From positions 84,149,501 to 84,213,500 of the forward strand of contig NC_091251.1 in the NCBI RefSeq assembly GCF_042477335.2: 64,000 nucleotides of DNA. The letters run 5' to 3'. The DNA comes from Ovis canadensis. Taxonomy: Eukaryota > Chordata > Mammalia > Artiodactyla > Bovidae. Below are positions 1 to 11,862 of the stretch, one piece after another. Numbering within the stretch: the stretch's first letter is position 1; each line of letters begins with the position of its first letter. The translations under genes were made by a program, and so were the position numbers. A model generated the notes under the pieces. It was not told the DNA's origin. It worked only from the letters and a program-made list of their open reading frames with translations, and searched no databases.

Positions 1-84
1 CATTCTAATATTCAAACATAAAGACTCTGAGGTCCCAAAGACATTCAAACCAGCTTGAGTTGGGCAGAGCTTCTAGGCTGCTAT

Positions 85-1193
85 GTACAGAAAACTCTGG
101 TCTTCTGCTTTATTGACTATGTCAAAGCCTTTGACTGTGTGGATCACAATAAACTGTGGAAAATTATTCAAGAGATGGGAAGACCAGACACCTGACCTGC
201 CTTCTGAGAAATCTGTATGCAGGTCAAGAAACAACAGTTAGAACTGGACATGGAACAACAGAACTGGTTCCAAATAGGGAAAAGAGTACATCAAGGCTGT
301 ATATTGTCACCCTGCTTATTTAACTTACATACAGAGTACATCATGAGAAATGCTGGACAGGATGAAGCACAAGCTGGAATCAAGATTGCCAGGAAAAGTA
401 TCAATAACCTCAGATATGCAGATGACACCACCCTTATGGCAGAGAGTGAAGAAGAACTAAAGAGCCTCTTGATGAGAATGAAAGAGAAGAGTGAAAAAGT
501 TGACTTAAAACTCAACATTCAGAAAATGAAGATCATGGCATCTGGTCCCATCACTTCATGGAAAATAGATGGGGAAACAGTGGAAACAATGACAGACTTT
601 ATGCTTTTGGGCTCCAAATCACTGCAGATGGTGACTGCAGCCATGAAATTAAAAGCCGCTTGCTCCTTGGAAGAAAAGTTATGGTCAACCTAGACAGCAT
701 ATTGAAAAGCAGAGACATTACTTTGCCAGCAAAGGTCCGTCTAGTCAAAGCTATGGTTTTTTCAGTGGTCAAGTATGGATGTGAGAGTTGGACTATAAAG
801 AAAGCTGAGCACCGAAGAATTGATGCTTTTGAGCTGTGGTGTTGGAGAAGACTCTTGAGAGTCCCTTGGACTGTAAGGAGATCTAATCAGTCCATCCTAA
901 AGGAAATCAGTCCCGAATATTCATTGGAAGGACTAATGCTGAAGCTGAAACTCCGATACTTTGGCCACTTGATGTGAAGAACTGACTCATTTGGAAAGAT
1001 CCTGATGTTGGCAAAGATTGAAGGCAGGAGGAGAAGGCAACACCAGTGGATGAGATGGTTGGATGGCATCACGGACTCAATGGACATGAGTTTGAGTAAA
1101 CTCTGGGAGTTGGTGATGGACAGGGAGGCCTGGCGTGCTGCAGTCCATGGGGTCAGAAAGAGTCAGACACAATTGAGTAACTCTGAACTGAAC
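85..1193 (+). mobile_element. BovB (RTE) LINE, 5'-truncated 3' portion
   Basis: This is the 3' third of a BovB retrotransposon. Translation shows the reverse-transcriptase palm motif YADDTTLMAE (nt 414-443) and the C-terminal block CESWTIKKAE...WCWRRLLRVPW. It ends in the characteristic BovB 3' tail around 1150-1193 (agtcagacac...ctgaactgaa). The ORF is dead. The RT part is read in one frame (217-693) and the C-terminal part in another (558-977), so a frameshift lies between 600 and 690. A TGA at 975-977 replaces the Arg of the usual MRR-type motif, which fits CpG decay. The 5' end simply stops near 85. Confidence 0.95.
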
Positions 1194-2037
1194 CTATTCC
1201 ATTTTGTCCCCAAAGTATCATACCTGAGAACAACAATGTTCTCTTCAACTTCCTGGAAGACCTGACTCATTTCTGAGAAATACAGGTACATAGACATATG
1301 TCGCCATTTATGATTCTACAGAATTAGGGAGGTTCATGTCTCAACCAACCCAACTTCCATCTTTTGCAAGCATTCATTTTACACTCTACCTCTTCCAAAA
1401 GGATTTGCATTTGCTCCATCTCCTCATTGATAACTACAATCTTGTTAGTTTATTTATTAATTTTCTTTATGATCCAGTAATCTCTACATAATTACTAAGG
1501 GCATTTGCCAGGTCAGAGATGCAAAATGAAGTCAGGATCTTGGCAAGACAATGTCATGCACAAGATAAAGTTTTGGGATGGGGTGTGAAGGAAGAATCAA
1601 GAGAAAATGGAGGATGCTCTATAGAGACAATGGAACAGATGATAGAGACAGGAAACTACAAAAGTCAAGAAACAGAGTCTTTGTAGTTCTCAAGGGGGAT
1701 GACTTGACCTTATCATATGTCCTTTGTTTTTCAGTTTCCCTGTACCATTTCAATCAGCCCTCTTTTCATTCAAGGTCTGAGTTTCTATTCTTTGAAACCA
1801 AATAGTCCCTTGAGACCACAAAAATCCCCGTTCCACAGACCTTCTAGTATAACTCCAGTCTAGGTGAGTGTATCAGTAAGACTCTCAACAGCAAACAGAT
1901 GGAACACTTAACTTGAAGACTTACCAAGGTGTAGGGTATTAATAGAGCCACAGGGGACAGTACAGAAACCCAAGGTTGGTAATTGCACAGCATTTACCAC
2001 ACTGTACCTGAAAGCACAAAGGAAGGGAATGGTTGTG
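1194..2037. other. Intergenic stretch, nothing assigned
   Basis: AT-rich non-coding sequence. The only open frame (1578-1805) has no recognisable domain, splice context or codon bias. I see no repeat family here. Confidence 0.5.
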
Positions 2038-2247
2038 CCGTGCTCAGTCTCTCGGTTGTGTCCAACTCTTTGCAACCCCATGGACTGTAGCCCACCAGGC
2101 TCCTCTGTTCATGGGGATTCTCCAGGCAAGAATACTGGAGTGGGTTGCCATCCCTTTCTCCAGGGGTTCTTCCCGACCCAGGAATTGAACTAGGGTCTCC
2201 TGCATTGCAGGCCGATTCTTTACCGGCTGAGCCACCAGGAAAGCCCA
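2038..2247 (-). mobile_element. Bov-tA SINE
   Basis: Full-length tRNA-Glu-derived ruminant SINE in reverse orientation. The tRNA-like head is at the right end (gagccaccaggaaagccc, about 2229-2246) and the Bov-A body (gcaagaatactggagtggg) is at the left. A short frame through it (2044-2235) is a by-product. Confidence 0.95.
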
Positions 2248-2260
2248 GGGGAATGATTGC

Positions 2261-2526
2261 TAAGCTGCTAAGTCACTTCAGTCATGTCCAACTCTGTGCG
2301 ACCTCATAAGATGGCAGCCCACCAGGCTCCCCTGTCCCTGGGATTCTCCAGGCAAGAACACTGGAGTGGGTTGCCATTTTCTTCTCCAATGCATGAAAGT
2401 GAAAAGTGAAAGGGAAATCACTCAGTCGTGTCCGACCCTTAGCATGGACTGCAGCCTACCAGGCTCCTCCATCCATGGGAATTTCCAGGCAAGAGTACTG
2501 GAGTGGGGTGCCATTGCCTTCTCCGA
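2261..2526 (-). mobile_element. Bov-A2 dimeric SINE
   Basis: Two Bov-A monomers in tandem. Each contains 'ccaggcaaga...ctggagtggg', and they are joined by the linker aatgcatgaaagtgaaaagt near 2389-2409. Reverse orientation, placed 14 bases from the preceding Bov-tA copy. Confidence 0.94.
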
Positions 2527-4248
2527 AGGGAATGATTACTGGAACTCAAAAGGAGAGGGTCCAAAGCAGAGAAACACCTTGAGTGTTTCAAAGTGTGCAC
2601 CTTGAGGAGCAGTGATTTAGGTCAAGGAACACAGCTAGCCCAAGGCAACCTCTCAGAGAGGGAATCAGGGAAAATATATTCTGACCTCACTTTTCTGCTT
2701 CCAACACTCTATTGGTGTTCCCCATTGGCCAAGCTCTACCTGAAGCCAGAGAGCAAGGAAACCTATCAGTGTTGTCCATAAAGCTCACTGTCCCGGAATA
2801 AAGATGTCTGCTTCTTTGATGTCTATGTTGATCTGAATAAATTTCTGAATGCAATTTCCTGGGAAGTAGTTAAACCTCCCATACTCACAGTTCTGGATGA
2901 GAAAGCACTGTCTGTCTGGAAGGTGGGGTGCAAGTCCTGCCTAGTCAAAATGCATGTACACCAAACCTCCCAGAGCATCCTTCCAGCCCAGCAAGGCCAG
3001 GGGCCGCACCTCACCCATCTGCAGTCTGCCTCTGGTTGTGTATATGTCTGCCTGGAAGGAGAAGCCTGCCTGAAAAAGGGAGCCGTGGGCAGTAATGAGA
3101 AGTGGCAGCTGAGTGTGAAATCCTGCCACTGGCCAGCGGCAACTGAAAACAAGGCCGAAAATAGCTCAGGCAGAATCCCGGCTTCAGGACAGGGAGAGAA
3201 ACTGCTTTTATCAAGAGATGTCCTTTAAAGCCATTTAGAGAACATGTGGAAATGGTATTGTTGTGTTATTTTTATTCCAAACATCCATTCCCAAAGGAAA
3301 CCTGAGCCACAATGCCTTTCTGGATCTCCGGGGAAAATTGGATTCTTCTATTGGCGTGGAGAAAGCGACGTAGAAGGACTCAGCAGATGACAATTTACGA
3401 GAACCAGGGTCCAGGACAAAGCTGAATGCGAGACATGAAGAGAAAATGCCATCTCATTCTCCAAACTCCTTAGTGTTTCTTCTCGTGGAGTAGAAAAGTA
3501 TCTCTTTCAGTTTTATCACCCAGTCTTTCTAAAGTAGATCATGTTTTCAGTTCTTGAATTCATTCTATGAAATCCAATGTGACTGCCAAAGAAATAACTG
3601 TATTTTCTTCACTATCTTTATCAGCCTCTCACAACTGCTCCCTGAAAATCTTGAAAAATTCTATTAAATATTGATATTTGTGCTATTTTCATCACAAAAG
3701 CAGTATCACAAGCCTCAACGTGATCACTGATTCCAGAGTGTACATTCTAAATCAATATAATTTGATAGACTGGTATTGAGTTTTTTCTGTGCGTTAGACA
3801 CTCAGAATACTAAGATGAGTTTTAAATGACCCGACCTTCAAGGAAATGGACAGATAAACATAGGGTTATAGTATAGTATAATAAGTAAACTTATTTTCTA
3901 AAAAGTGAGGTTGCTGTATAACAGAAGGAATGATCAAATCTTACGCAGGCAAACAGGCTTCCTGGAGTAAATGTATGAATCTGGCTTTAAAAGATGAATA
4001 GGAGTTAGGAGGTAGGTAAATATGGAAGGGCATTCCAAGCAAAAGGAAGTGTATGTGCAAAGGATAAGAGGCCTGAAAAAGCAAATTGTATCTTCAGAAC
4101 TAGCAACAAGTTGGCCCTGCTGAACCTCACCCACTCAGGGGAGAGGGGAGGAAGGCAGACACCAGGCAGTTAGCAAAGGATGATCAGCAGGGGTGCATGC
4201 TAAGTAATCTAAAACGGCATTTGCAAATGGTTTCTCTTCCGTTTTTAT
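2527..4248. other. Intergenic stretch, partly non-repetitive
   Basis: No repeat family recognised. The part at 2823-3228 is unusually low in stop codons on both strands: open frames of 62-109 codons run in two or more frames per strand. Because both strands are open, this reads as composition rather than coding. The remainder (3230-4248) is AT-rich with no feature seen. Confidence 0.45.
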
Positions 4249-4456
4249 GGGGCTTCCCAGATGGCAGTAGTGGTAAAGAACCCACCACCAGTGCAGGAGA
4301 CATAAGAGACACAGGTTCCATCTCTGGGTTGGGAGGATCCCCTGGAGGAAAGCATGGCAACCCACTCCAGTATTCTTGCCTGGAGAACCCCATGGACAGA
4401 GGAGCCTGGTGGGCTACAGTCCAAAGGGTCACAAAGAGTCCGACATGACTGAAGCA
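4249..4456 (+). mobile_element. Bov-tA SINE
   Basis: Forward copy: head 'gggcttcccagatggcag', internal 'cactccagtattcttgcctg', end 'gagtccgacatgactgaag'. It is diverged, with a B-box region reading ggttccatc, so it is an older copy. Confidence 0.94.
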
Positions 4457-4802
4457 ATTTAATTACATTTAATAATTAAATCAGAGTGTCTCTCCGTATA
4501 AAAGTTTCATCTCAATTCTCTTCTAAAATCTGAACTCTTAAGTGGGAGGGAATGTGGCACTAATTTCATCATGCTATGAGTTGACTATCGCCTGTATGCC
4601 CCCAGGGGCACAAGTCACTTAAGATAACACAGTCTTTCCTAGAGTCCTGGTAAGGAAAGGAAGTACTGCTACCAGGCTACACAGAAACAGCAAAGGATAA
4701 CTTAAAGCAGAAGTGTGAGATGGTCACATTTCCACTTAGCAAGATCCCCATGACAGCACTGTGGATACAGGGCTGTTTTGAATGGTGAGAGGCACAATGT
4801 GT

Positions 4803-5226
4803 CCTAAAGCTGTTGTAACAAATACCACAGATAGAAACTTACTTTCTCAGAGTTCTGCAGGCCAGAAGTCCAAAACCAAGGTGTGGATGTGGCTGCACTC
4901 CCTCTGGAGGCTCTCTGGGAGAATCCTTTGCCTCTTCTAGCTTCCTGTGGCTGTTGGTAGTCCTTGGTTTGGCTTGTGGCCATATCACTTCAATCTCTGC
5001 CTCTGTCTTCATATCACCTTCTCCTCTCTCTGTTTGTCTCTTCCTCTTCTGTCTCTTGTAAAGAAACTTGTCACCACGTTTAGGCCCCACCTGGGGAATG
5101 AAGGTTGACTCATCTCAAGATCCTTAACTCAGTTATGTCTGCAAATATTCTCCCCCCCCCCCCCCCAAATAAGACACCACTCACATGTTCCAAAAATTTG
5201 GACTTAAACATATCATTCCACCCACT
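4803..5226 (-). mobile_element. MaLR (MLT1-type) solo LTR, reverse
   Basis: Read on the reverse strand, this matches the mammalian MaLR LTR layout. On the + strand it opens with 'gctgttgtaacaaatacc', passes 'agttctgcaggccagaagtc' and 'tgtctcttgtaaagaaactt', and ends 'ggacttaaacatatcattcc'. A run of 15 C (5152-5166) sits inside it. No internal retroviral sequence adjoins it. Confidence 0.75.
5152..5166 (+). repeat. Poly-C tract (15 C)
   Basis: Uninterrupted mononucleotide run inside the MaLR LTR. Likely length-variable and prone to sequencing error. Confidence 0.95.
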
Positions 5227-5659
5227 TCACAGAAGAATCCTATTTCTCAACCTATGATCAACAGACAAGCTGCCTTAGGATCTCCAGGAATGCTGCCCTC
5301 TGTCCTTTGCAAACTGCTGGACTAGAGACATGGACTCAGTAAGGAGATAGCAGCAGCCATGAGGATGACCTTGTGGTATGGGTGTGGGAGCTAGAATCAG
5401 AATGATCAACACTCAGTGGTGACTTGAAAGCGGAGGGGAGGAGGATGAAGGTGAACATACTGACTCCCGGATATCTGGGAGTCACAGGGCCTCCCAAAAA
5501 GACAGGAATACAGACAGAAAATGTAGAATCCCAGCCATCTCTGGGCTTGTAAGGACTAGTAAGATCATTTGTCCAGCCCTTCAGAATTTTCCTTTTTGTT
5601 TTCTTTAACAAACAATCCTGCAGCTTCTGTTCAAGCAGGTTTCTTTGCACAGTCCGATT
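5227..5659. other. Intergenic stretch, nothing assigned
   Basis: No repeat or gene recognised. The minus-strand frame 5336-5650 (104 codons) has no domain I can identify. Confidence 0.45.
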
Positions 5660-5815
5660 TCATTGTTGACTGTTTCTTTCATGAGCTTGTAAACTGAATG
5701 CAGGAAGAGGCCATGATTGTTGGGCTCTCTGTTGTTTCCCCAGCATCTAACTGAGTGTCTGGCACATAGAAGATGCTCAATACATATTTTTGAAGGAACA
5801 GTTGAATGAACAATT
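5660..5815 (+). mobile_element. L2 LINE 3' fragment
   Basis: Diverged L2 3' end. It has 'tgagcttgtaaactgaatgc' (the usual 'gagctccttgagggcag' position), 'gtgtctggcacatagaagat' and 'gctcaatacatatttttgaa', ending in gttgaatgaac. Confidence 0.7.
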
Positions 5816-6415
5816 CCAGTGACTGGAAGATGTGGGGACTAAGAACTGGCATGGGTAAGACTAATCAAGGGTTATTACAGTGGCTACTCTTCAATTTCAA
5901 GCAACTATACTTGTAAATTCTTCCGTGTGCAGTCACTTATTTTGTTCCCCACATTGAGCCTAAGGCTTCTTCTACATGAAGATTTCTTTCAAATACTTTG
6001 AAGAGAATGTTTGTGTCCCTTGAGACTCTTTCTCCTTGGCTGAATGTGTTCATCTTCTTTGACCACATGGCCTGTTTTAGAACTCTACTGCCTTCTCCTT
6101 GTTCTCCTTTCACATTCTTGACTATTTGTGAGTGTCCACCGAGTTCTCTGCACCAGGGTTGTGTAGTGAGTAGGACACAATAGTCACAGTCCAGTTTGTC
6201 CTTGTCTCTCTAAAGTTATTAAAGATAGCAATCCCCAGAACTAAGAGGAGCAGATACCATACCCTTCGTACTGGATATGTGCTTTTTACTACTATGTCTA
6301 AATAAGAGTTTATTTTCTTTCACTTGCTCTTTTGCAGCACTAGACATGATGTTCCCTATTGTCTGTACCACCATGGGCCATGAATGAAGTGGTTTCTCTT
6401 TTGGGTACAAGGATG
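5816..6415. other. Intergenic stretch, nothing assigned
   Basis: AT-rich and unannotated. Short frames on both strands show no domain. Confidence 0.45.
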
Positions 6416-6782
6416 TCTTAGTCTGCTGGGGCTACTATCACAAAATAGACTGAGTGACTTAACAGAAAAGTAGTTCTGTTAGTTTTGAATCCTGTGACAT
6501 TTGTCATCAGCATGCCAACATGGTTGGGTTCTGGTGAGATCCCACTTCCTGATCTATGGATGGCCACCTTCTTTCCCTGTTCTTGTGTGGCAGAGACAGA
6601 GATCATTCTTCTCATGTCTGTTCTTATAATGACACTAATCCACTCACAAGGATGCTAACCTCATGCCTTAATTACCTCCCCAAAGCCCCACCTAAAAATA
6701 CCATCATATTGGAGGTTAGGAGTTCAACATTGGAATGTTGGGGCAACTCAAACATTAGTTCCATAGCATTGAGCACACATAG
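6416..6782 (-). mobile_element. MaLR (MLT1-type) solo LTR, reverse
   Basis: Opens 'tcttagtctgctggggctac' and contains 'ggttctggtgagatcccact', 'ttataatgacactaatccac' and 'cccaaagccccacctaaaaa'. It ends near 'ggaggttaggagttcaacat' and 'aacattagttccatagca'. These blocks occur in the order expected for an MLT1/MST-type LTR on the minus strand. Strongly diverged. Confidence 0.75.
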
Positions 6783-6785
6783 AAT

Positions 6786-9403
6786 TTGAAGTACACTCAA
6801 CCTTCAACACTAGAACCTTCCATCTCTTGCAAAATATGTAATTACACCCTGTAAAATGGTAGTGCCATGAACAGAAATGAAGCTCAGCAACCTGGAGGGG
6901 CAGGGTATCTTTCAGTCATTTGTGAGAAGCAGGTGCTGTGTCAAGCCAGGGAGAGGAACCAGCTTCTTGGGGGCTCAGGTTACATCTTCTGTTCAGGGAA
7001 GCACATCAGAGTCATACACAGAGTGAAGCCAAAGTGATTTTTTTTTCTGTTCTATAGTTTTACATGTTTTTTTTTTATTTTTATGCTAATGAAATAAACT
7101 TTTAATAAAACAAAAAGAATTCAGCCAAACTACTGGAACAGTTGCAATGAAAGAAAATTCCCTTTAGTTGAAATCTTTTTATTTTATTGCAAGTTTATTT
7201 CTAATTGTTCACTAATGAAGCTCCAAGCTTCAGAAAGGATATTCTCCTTTAAGGGAACACAGATGTTTGACTTAAAACTCTATTTTTGTGACATTTCAAT
7301 ATTGGTATCCTCATGTTTTACTAATGAAATTATAAGAAAACAAAATCTGCTTGTCCTACAGCAATTTGGCTGCAGTTCAAAAACTCTTTCATTAACATGA
7401 AATAATATGTTATGCAAATCTAATTGCAGAAGAATTAACCACACTTACCAAATAGTCATCTGTGATCCAAAATGAAGAAGAAGCTATAGGGAAACAATAC
7501 CAGCAAATGGACAGTAGCAAGAGATTCTAAGGAATATCCACATACCTCTGTTGTGGTCATTTCTGGGTCTATTTTGATGTTTTCAAGTAAAAGTCTCAAA
7601 TCTTGCACCTCATTTTTTGGTGTGAAATGGTGTTTTTTGCCTCTTATTGTACTTCAAGAATAGTTGAAGTAAATAAATGGAGGTTGTTTGCATTTATGAG
7701 CCTTTAGGTTTGTCAACTATAGCTAATCCATTGGAGTTACAGCCTAGAGACAATGGTTAGAAAGAAGGCAAAGGTACCAATCAAGATTTAGTGAAAGGCT
7801 GGTGTGGGTATATTAGGTGTGCACAGGTAAAACTGGTCAAAACTTTTTGGTTGTTTTAATTTGCCTGGGTCTTCCACTTTGAATTAAGACATGTAGTCAG
7901 TCAGAGCACTTGGCTCTAGAACTGTTTGCGTTCCCCAAATGCTGTTGGATTGTCTGTTCCCCAGCGCCAAGCCCAATGCCAGGTACATAGTAAGTGCTGA
8001 ATATCTGTAGAATGAATAAAACAAGTGAAATAAGGAAAAAAAATTTCAACACTTTCTGATTTTCCCAATTGAAGTACACAGGTCAGTAAACACTTCTAAG
8101 TTCTGACACCAATATTCCAGGGACAAAGATTTGGCCCACCCAACAGAAAGCTATCCTTCACATTACAAACTGAACACTAAATGAATCGATCATTATTCTT
8201 CCTTTCTAATGGTACTAGGATATAATCAACATTTAGTCTTTATAAAGATAGCTGCATATTTAAATTTTTCTGTTTTGTGTAGACTGTAATTTTATCTACA
8301 AATGGTTTCCAAACTAGACTGTGACATTGACCAGTTGGTTAATTCAAGTGTGTTCAACTGATCTCAATCATCGCAGGTGATTTGGAAATTCAGTGATACT
8401 CTTTGGTAGTTCCAGTCACGTCCCACACATACATCTATCTCGTCCAAGCCAAGAAGATTGCAGCAAAGGTGTGTGTGTGTGAAAGCACTTGTATATTTTT
8501 TTCTGTTTGTTTATTTTACTAATATTAATCTGTCAGTCCTAGAGGAATTTTGCACCTTCATTTGTTTACATAAGCATACAAGTAATCATAGAAAGTCAAC
8601 CTGGCGATATTCAACTCAGAATAGATCTGAGTGTATCTTGAAATAACATTCTTCTTCAAGTTTTCTTAGTAGCTTCCAGCATGCTCAAGGATTGCCAGGG
8701 TATGATTAACTCTCTTAGTTCAGTTCCCATCATTATGCAATGCGTTCTAAAATGCAGGAACAAATAAATGATGTCACAGAGACAAAAACTCTGCAGGTAA
8801 AAACTAGCATAAAGCAGATAAGCATTCTCTGGCTGGGATACAGAGCTCTAAAACCTCTAAAAATAATTAAACGTTACTCTGAAAACACTATGTATCTGAT
8901 GTGAACTGCCCAAACTTGTTTCTGAATAGATTCACTTTATGTCCACTGACGGGTTTCTTTAGACATTTTAAATTTATTCATAGAGTTTTAATACACTAAA
9001 TTCATGTTCATGCAGTTTAATCATGAATCACTGAACTAGTTTAATGCTTAGTCCATTCATTGATCTGAGAGCCTATACCTTAACATGTTCTTTTCTTCCA
9101 TTTAAAGATGAAAAAAAGACTATTTCTGCTGATGGCTATTGGATCACACCATTTAACTAAAATCAGATTCCTTGCTTACCGTGAATACATACATGGTAAG
9201 ATGGTTTCCTTAATTGACTGGTTTAGATCAATGAGTTGGTGTTGATGAGGTCCTCATATTGGCTAGGGAGCAGGAAAATGAAGTTGGGTGTTAACTCATG
9301 TCTAGTGGAGGAAACATGGGATTAGGAATCAACAGATTTGTAGTTAATCTTGGCTGAGCCTTCAAACAGCAGCATAACTTGGCTAAAGAAGGACAGCATT
9401 CTT
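6786..9403. other. Long intergenic stretch with few recognisable repeats
   Basis: AT-rich. It contains T-rich tracts (7039-7083), an L2 fragment near 7950-8025 (listed separately) and a short GT repeat (8468-8481). The segment 8080-9400 is moderate-complexity sequence with no repeat I can name and no coding signal. Confidence 0.45.
7945..8025 (+). mobile_element. L2 LINE 3' end fragment
   Basis: The phrase 'ccaatgccaggtacatagta' followed by 'agtgctgaatatctgtagaa' and 'tgaataaa' is the diverged L2 3' terminus. Confidence 0.65.
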
Positions 9404-9667
9404 GCTGCTGCTGCTAAGTTGCTTCAGTCATGTCTGACTCTGTGTGACTCCATAGATGGCAGCCCACCAGGCTCCTCCGTCCCTGGGATTCTCTAGGCAA
9501 GATTAGTGGAGTGGGTTGCCATTTCCTTCTCCAATGCATGCATGTATGCTAAGTCGCTTCAGTCATGTCCGACTCTGTGTGACTCCATAGACAGCAGCCC
9601 ACCAGGCCCCTCCATCCACAGGATTCTCTAGACAAGAATACTGCAGTGGGTTGCCATTTCCTTCTCT
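9404..9667 (-). mobile_element. Bov-A2 dimeric SINE
   Basis: Starts with a gctgctgctgctaag tail on the + strand and contains two Bov-A units ('cccaccaggctcctccgtcc' and 'cccaccaggcccctccatcc') joined at 'ccaatgcatgcatgtatgct'. Reverse orientation. Confidence 0.94.
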
Positions 9668-9875
9668 GCTCTTGAGCCTCATTAAATTCTCAGGACATGT
9701 TTAGGTAGGCTTGGGTAGGCACTCCTGGTATCCTCTATTACAGGAGAAAGTAATTAGATATTTGCCCAGACTCAAGTCGGAGGTTAGAGGCAGAGCCAGG
9801 ATTCTCCCTTGAACAAGTTGGCTACTGTACTGCTACTGTGATCATGGATGTAAAAAAACTTTTTAGAAAACTATT

Positions 9876-10050
9876 TACTTATCCTGGCTGTGCTGGATCT
9901 TAGCTGTGGCATGTGGGGTCTTCGTTATGGCATAGGGGACCTTTTAGCTGCTGCAGGCATGTGGGATCTAGTTCCCTGACCAGGGATTGAACCCAGGCCC
10001 CCTGTATTGGGACCTGAACGTCTTACCTATTCCACCACCAGAGAAGTCCC
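9876..10050 (-). mobile_element. CHR-type tRNA-derived SINE, reverse
   Basis: Cetartiodactyl SINE. The body 'ggctgtgctggatcttagct' leads to the tRNA-like end 'ccagggattgaacccaggcc' and 'accaccagagaagtcccc'. Shorter than the copy at 38.2 kb. Confidence 0.8.
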
Positions 10051-10205
10051 CATTAAAGGACTTTTAAAAATATAAAGAATGATTATTCTGACATAAGGAA
10101 AGTTCAGTCACCATGTTCATGTGCCAAAAATTGGAATGGGTGTGGAAAGAATACACAGCTGATGGTGACGATGATGGATGATTTTAGGGGTAATCACTAT
10201 TTGAT

Positions 10206-10328
10206 TTTGGAGTAGGAAATAGCAACCCACTCCAGTATTCTTGCCTGGAAAATTCCATGGACAGAGGAGGCTGACGGGCTACAGTCCATGGGGTCAAAAA
10301 GAGTCGGGTATGACTGAGCAACTGAACA
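10206..10328 (+). mobile_element. Bov-A monomer (head-less Bov-tA fragment)
   Basis: Contains 'cccactccagtattcttgcc', 'tacagtccatggggtc' and 'gagtcgggtatgactgagca'. The tRNA-derived head is missing. Confidence 0.9.
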
Positions 10329-10947
10329 CATATGTACCACTTGATTTTAAGGAGTAGCACATGTTAGTTAAATGAAGCAGTTAAGCTAAACATAGTCTTA
10401 CTATATCATTCAGCAGTTGCACTCCTAGGTATTCACTCAACTGATTTGAGAATTTATGTTCAAAGAAAAACTTCCATAAGAATATTCACAGCAACTTTAT
10501 TATCATCACCAAAAACTGAAAGCAATAAATATGCCCTTCAGTGGGTGAATGAGTAAACAAACTGTGATACATCCGTGCAATTGATATCATTCAGAGATAA
10601 CACGAAATGAGCTATCAAGTTACAAAAGGCATGGGATGAATTTTAAATGTATAGTGCTAAGTGAAAGGAGCCAGTCTGAAAAGGCTGGCCATATAATTCC
10701 AGTTTTCTGACATTCTAGAAAAGGGAAAACTATAGAGATAGTAAAAACATCAGTGATTTCTAAGGAAGAGGGGAGGAAGAGTTAAGTAGATTAAGCACAG
10801 GCAATTTCTCAGGGTGATGAAACTAATCTGTATGATACTATAATTATAAAGGCATGACATTATGCATGTGTCAAAACCCAAAAATCTTCACAGCACAAAG
10901 GCTGAACCTTAATGTATGCAAACTTAAAAATTAGTTTAGGAAGTTGA

Positions 10948-11152
10948 GGGCTTCCCTGGTGGTTCAGACAGTAAAGAATCTGCCTGCAATGTGAGAGACC
11001 TGGGTTCGATTGCTGGGTTGGAAAGATCCCCTGGAGAAAGGAATGGCTACCCACTCCAGTATTCTTTCCTGAAGAATTCTGTGGACAGAGGAGCCTGGAG
11101 GGCTACAGTCCATAAGGTCACAAAGAGTCGGACACAACTGAAGCGACTTAAC
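10948..11152 (+). mobile_element. Bov-tA SINE inserted in L1M
   Basis: Forward full-length copy: 'gggcttccctggtggttcag' head, tgggttcgattgc B-box region, end 'gtcggacacaactgaagcga'. It splits the L1M element. Confidence 0.95.
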
Positions 11153-11420
11153 ATGCACACATGCACGCATATATAGGGATTAGTATACACAAGTATATTT
11201 CCTTGTTTTCTCACCTGAGAGAGCCCAGACGTAATGACATCCCAGTGGCAAGGAGCACTGCTAGTGCCCAGATCTTGGTTTCTAATACCACGGGCCAAGA
11301 AAAGGAACCAGGGCTCCTCAGAGAAATGTGGCCCTATAATATGGCTCTAGGACTAGGTCAGGAAAGACACAAAATGGTCCTGGAGCAACTTGTAGTTCCA
11401 GAAAGTTAGGAAGTATTAAA

Positions 11421-11459
11421 ACACACAAACACTCACACACACACATATACACACACACC
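11421..11459 (+). repeat. (CA)n microsatellite, interrupted
   Basis: Imperfect AC dinucleotide array with several interruptions (aca-aac-act, ata), inside the L1M 3'UTR-like block. Confidence 0.9.
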
Positions 11460-11753
11460 GACAGGAGGATGTTGAAGTCATACAAGAGCCAACTGGAAGA
11501 GCTCCCAGTGGCCAATTCTGGAAACTTGAGCAAAAAATAAAAACGTAGTGTTAGACTAATATAATCCAATATATAACAATAGACACCTATGAGTCCATAC
11601 TAATATAAATAATTGAATAAATAAATAAATGGAGCAAAGAGACAAATCTCTCATGCAGAAGAATTCCAAATAGTTTATGTAGATGCCACACCCACAAGGA
11701 GGTGGAACCTCTTTAGTGTTGATGATGCATCATGACTTCCTTACAAAGAGTAC

Positions 11754-11862
11754 GGTATAAGGGGACATAAACATGCCTATGGCTGATTCATGTTGATGTT
11801 TGGCAGAAACCAACACAATTCTGTATAGAATCCTTCAATTAAAAATGTATATAAATTTTAAA
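11754..11862 (+). mobile_element. Ruminant L1 3' end, severely 5'-truncated
   Basis: About 110 bases of the ruminant L1 3' terminus ('ctatggctgattcatgttga', 'tggcagaaaccaacacaatt', 'ccttcaattaaaaatgtata') ending in an A-rich tail. It is flanked by the exact 9-base duplication aaagagtac at 11745-11753 and 11863-11871. Confidence 0.85.

Noticed and set aside
4803-5226. Endogenous retrovirus with coding capacity
   Set aside because: Only LTR-like sequence is present (as at 6416 and 27162), with no gag or pol text adjoining. These are solo MaLR LTRs.
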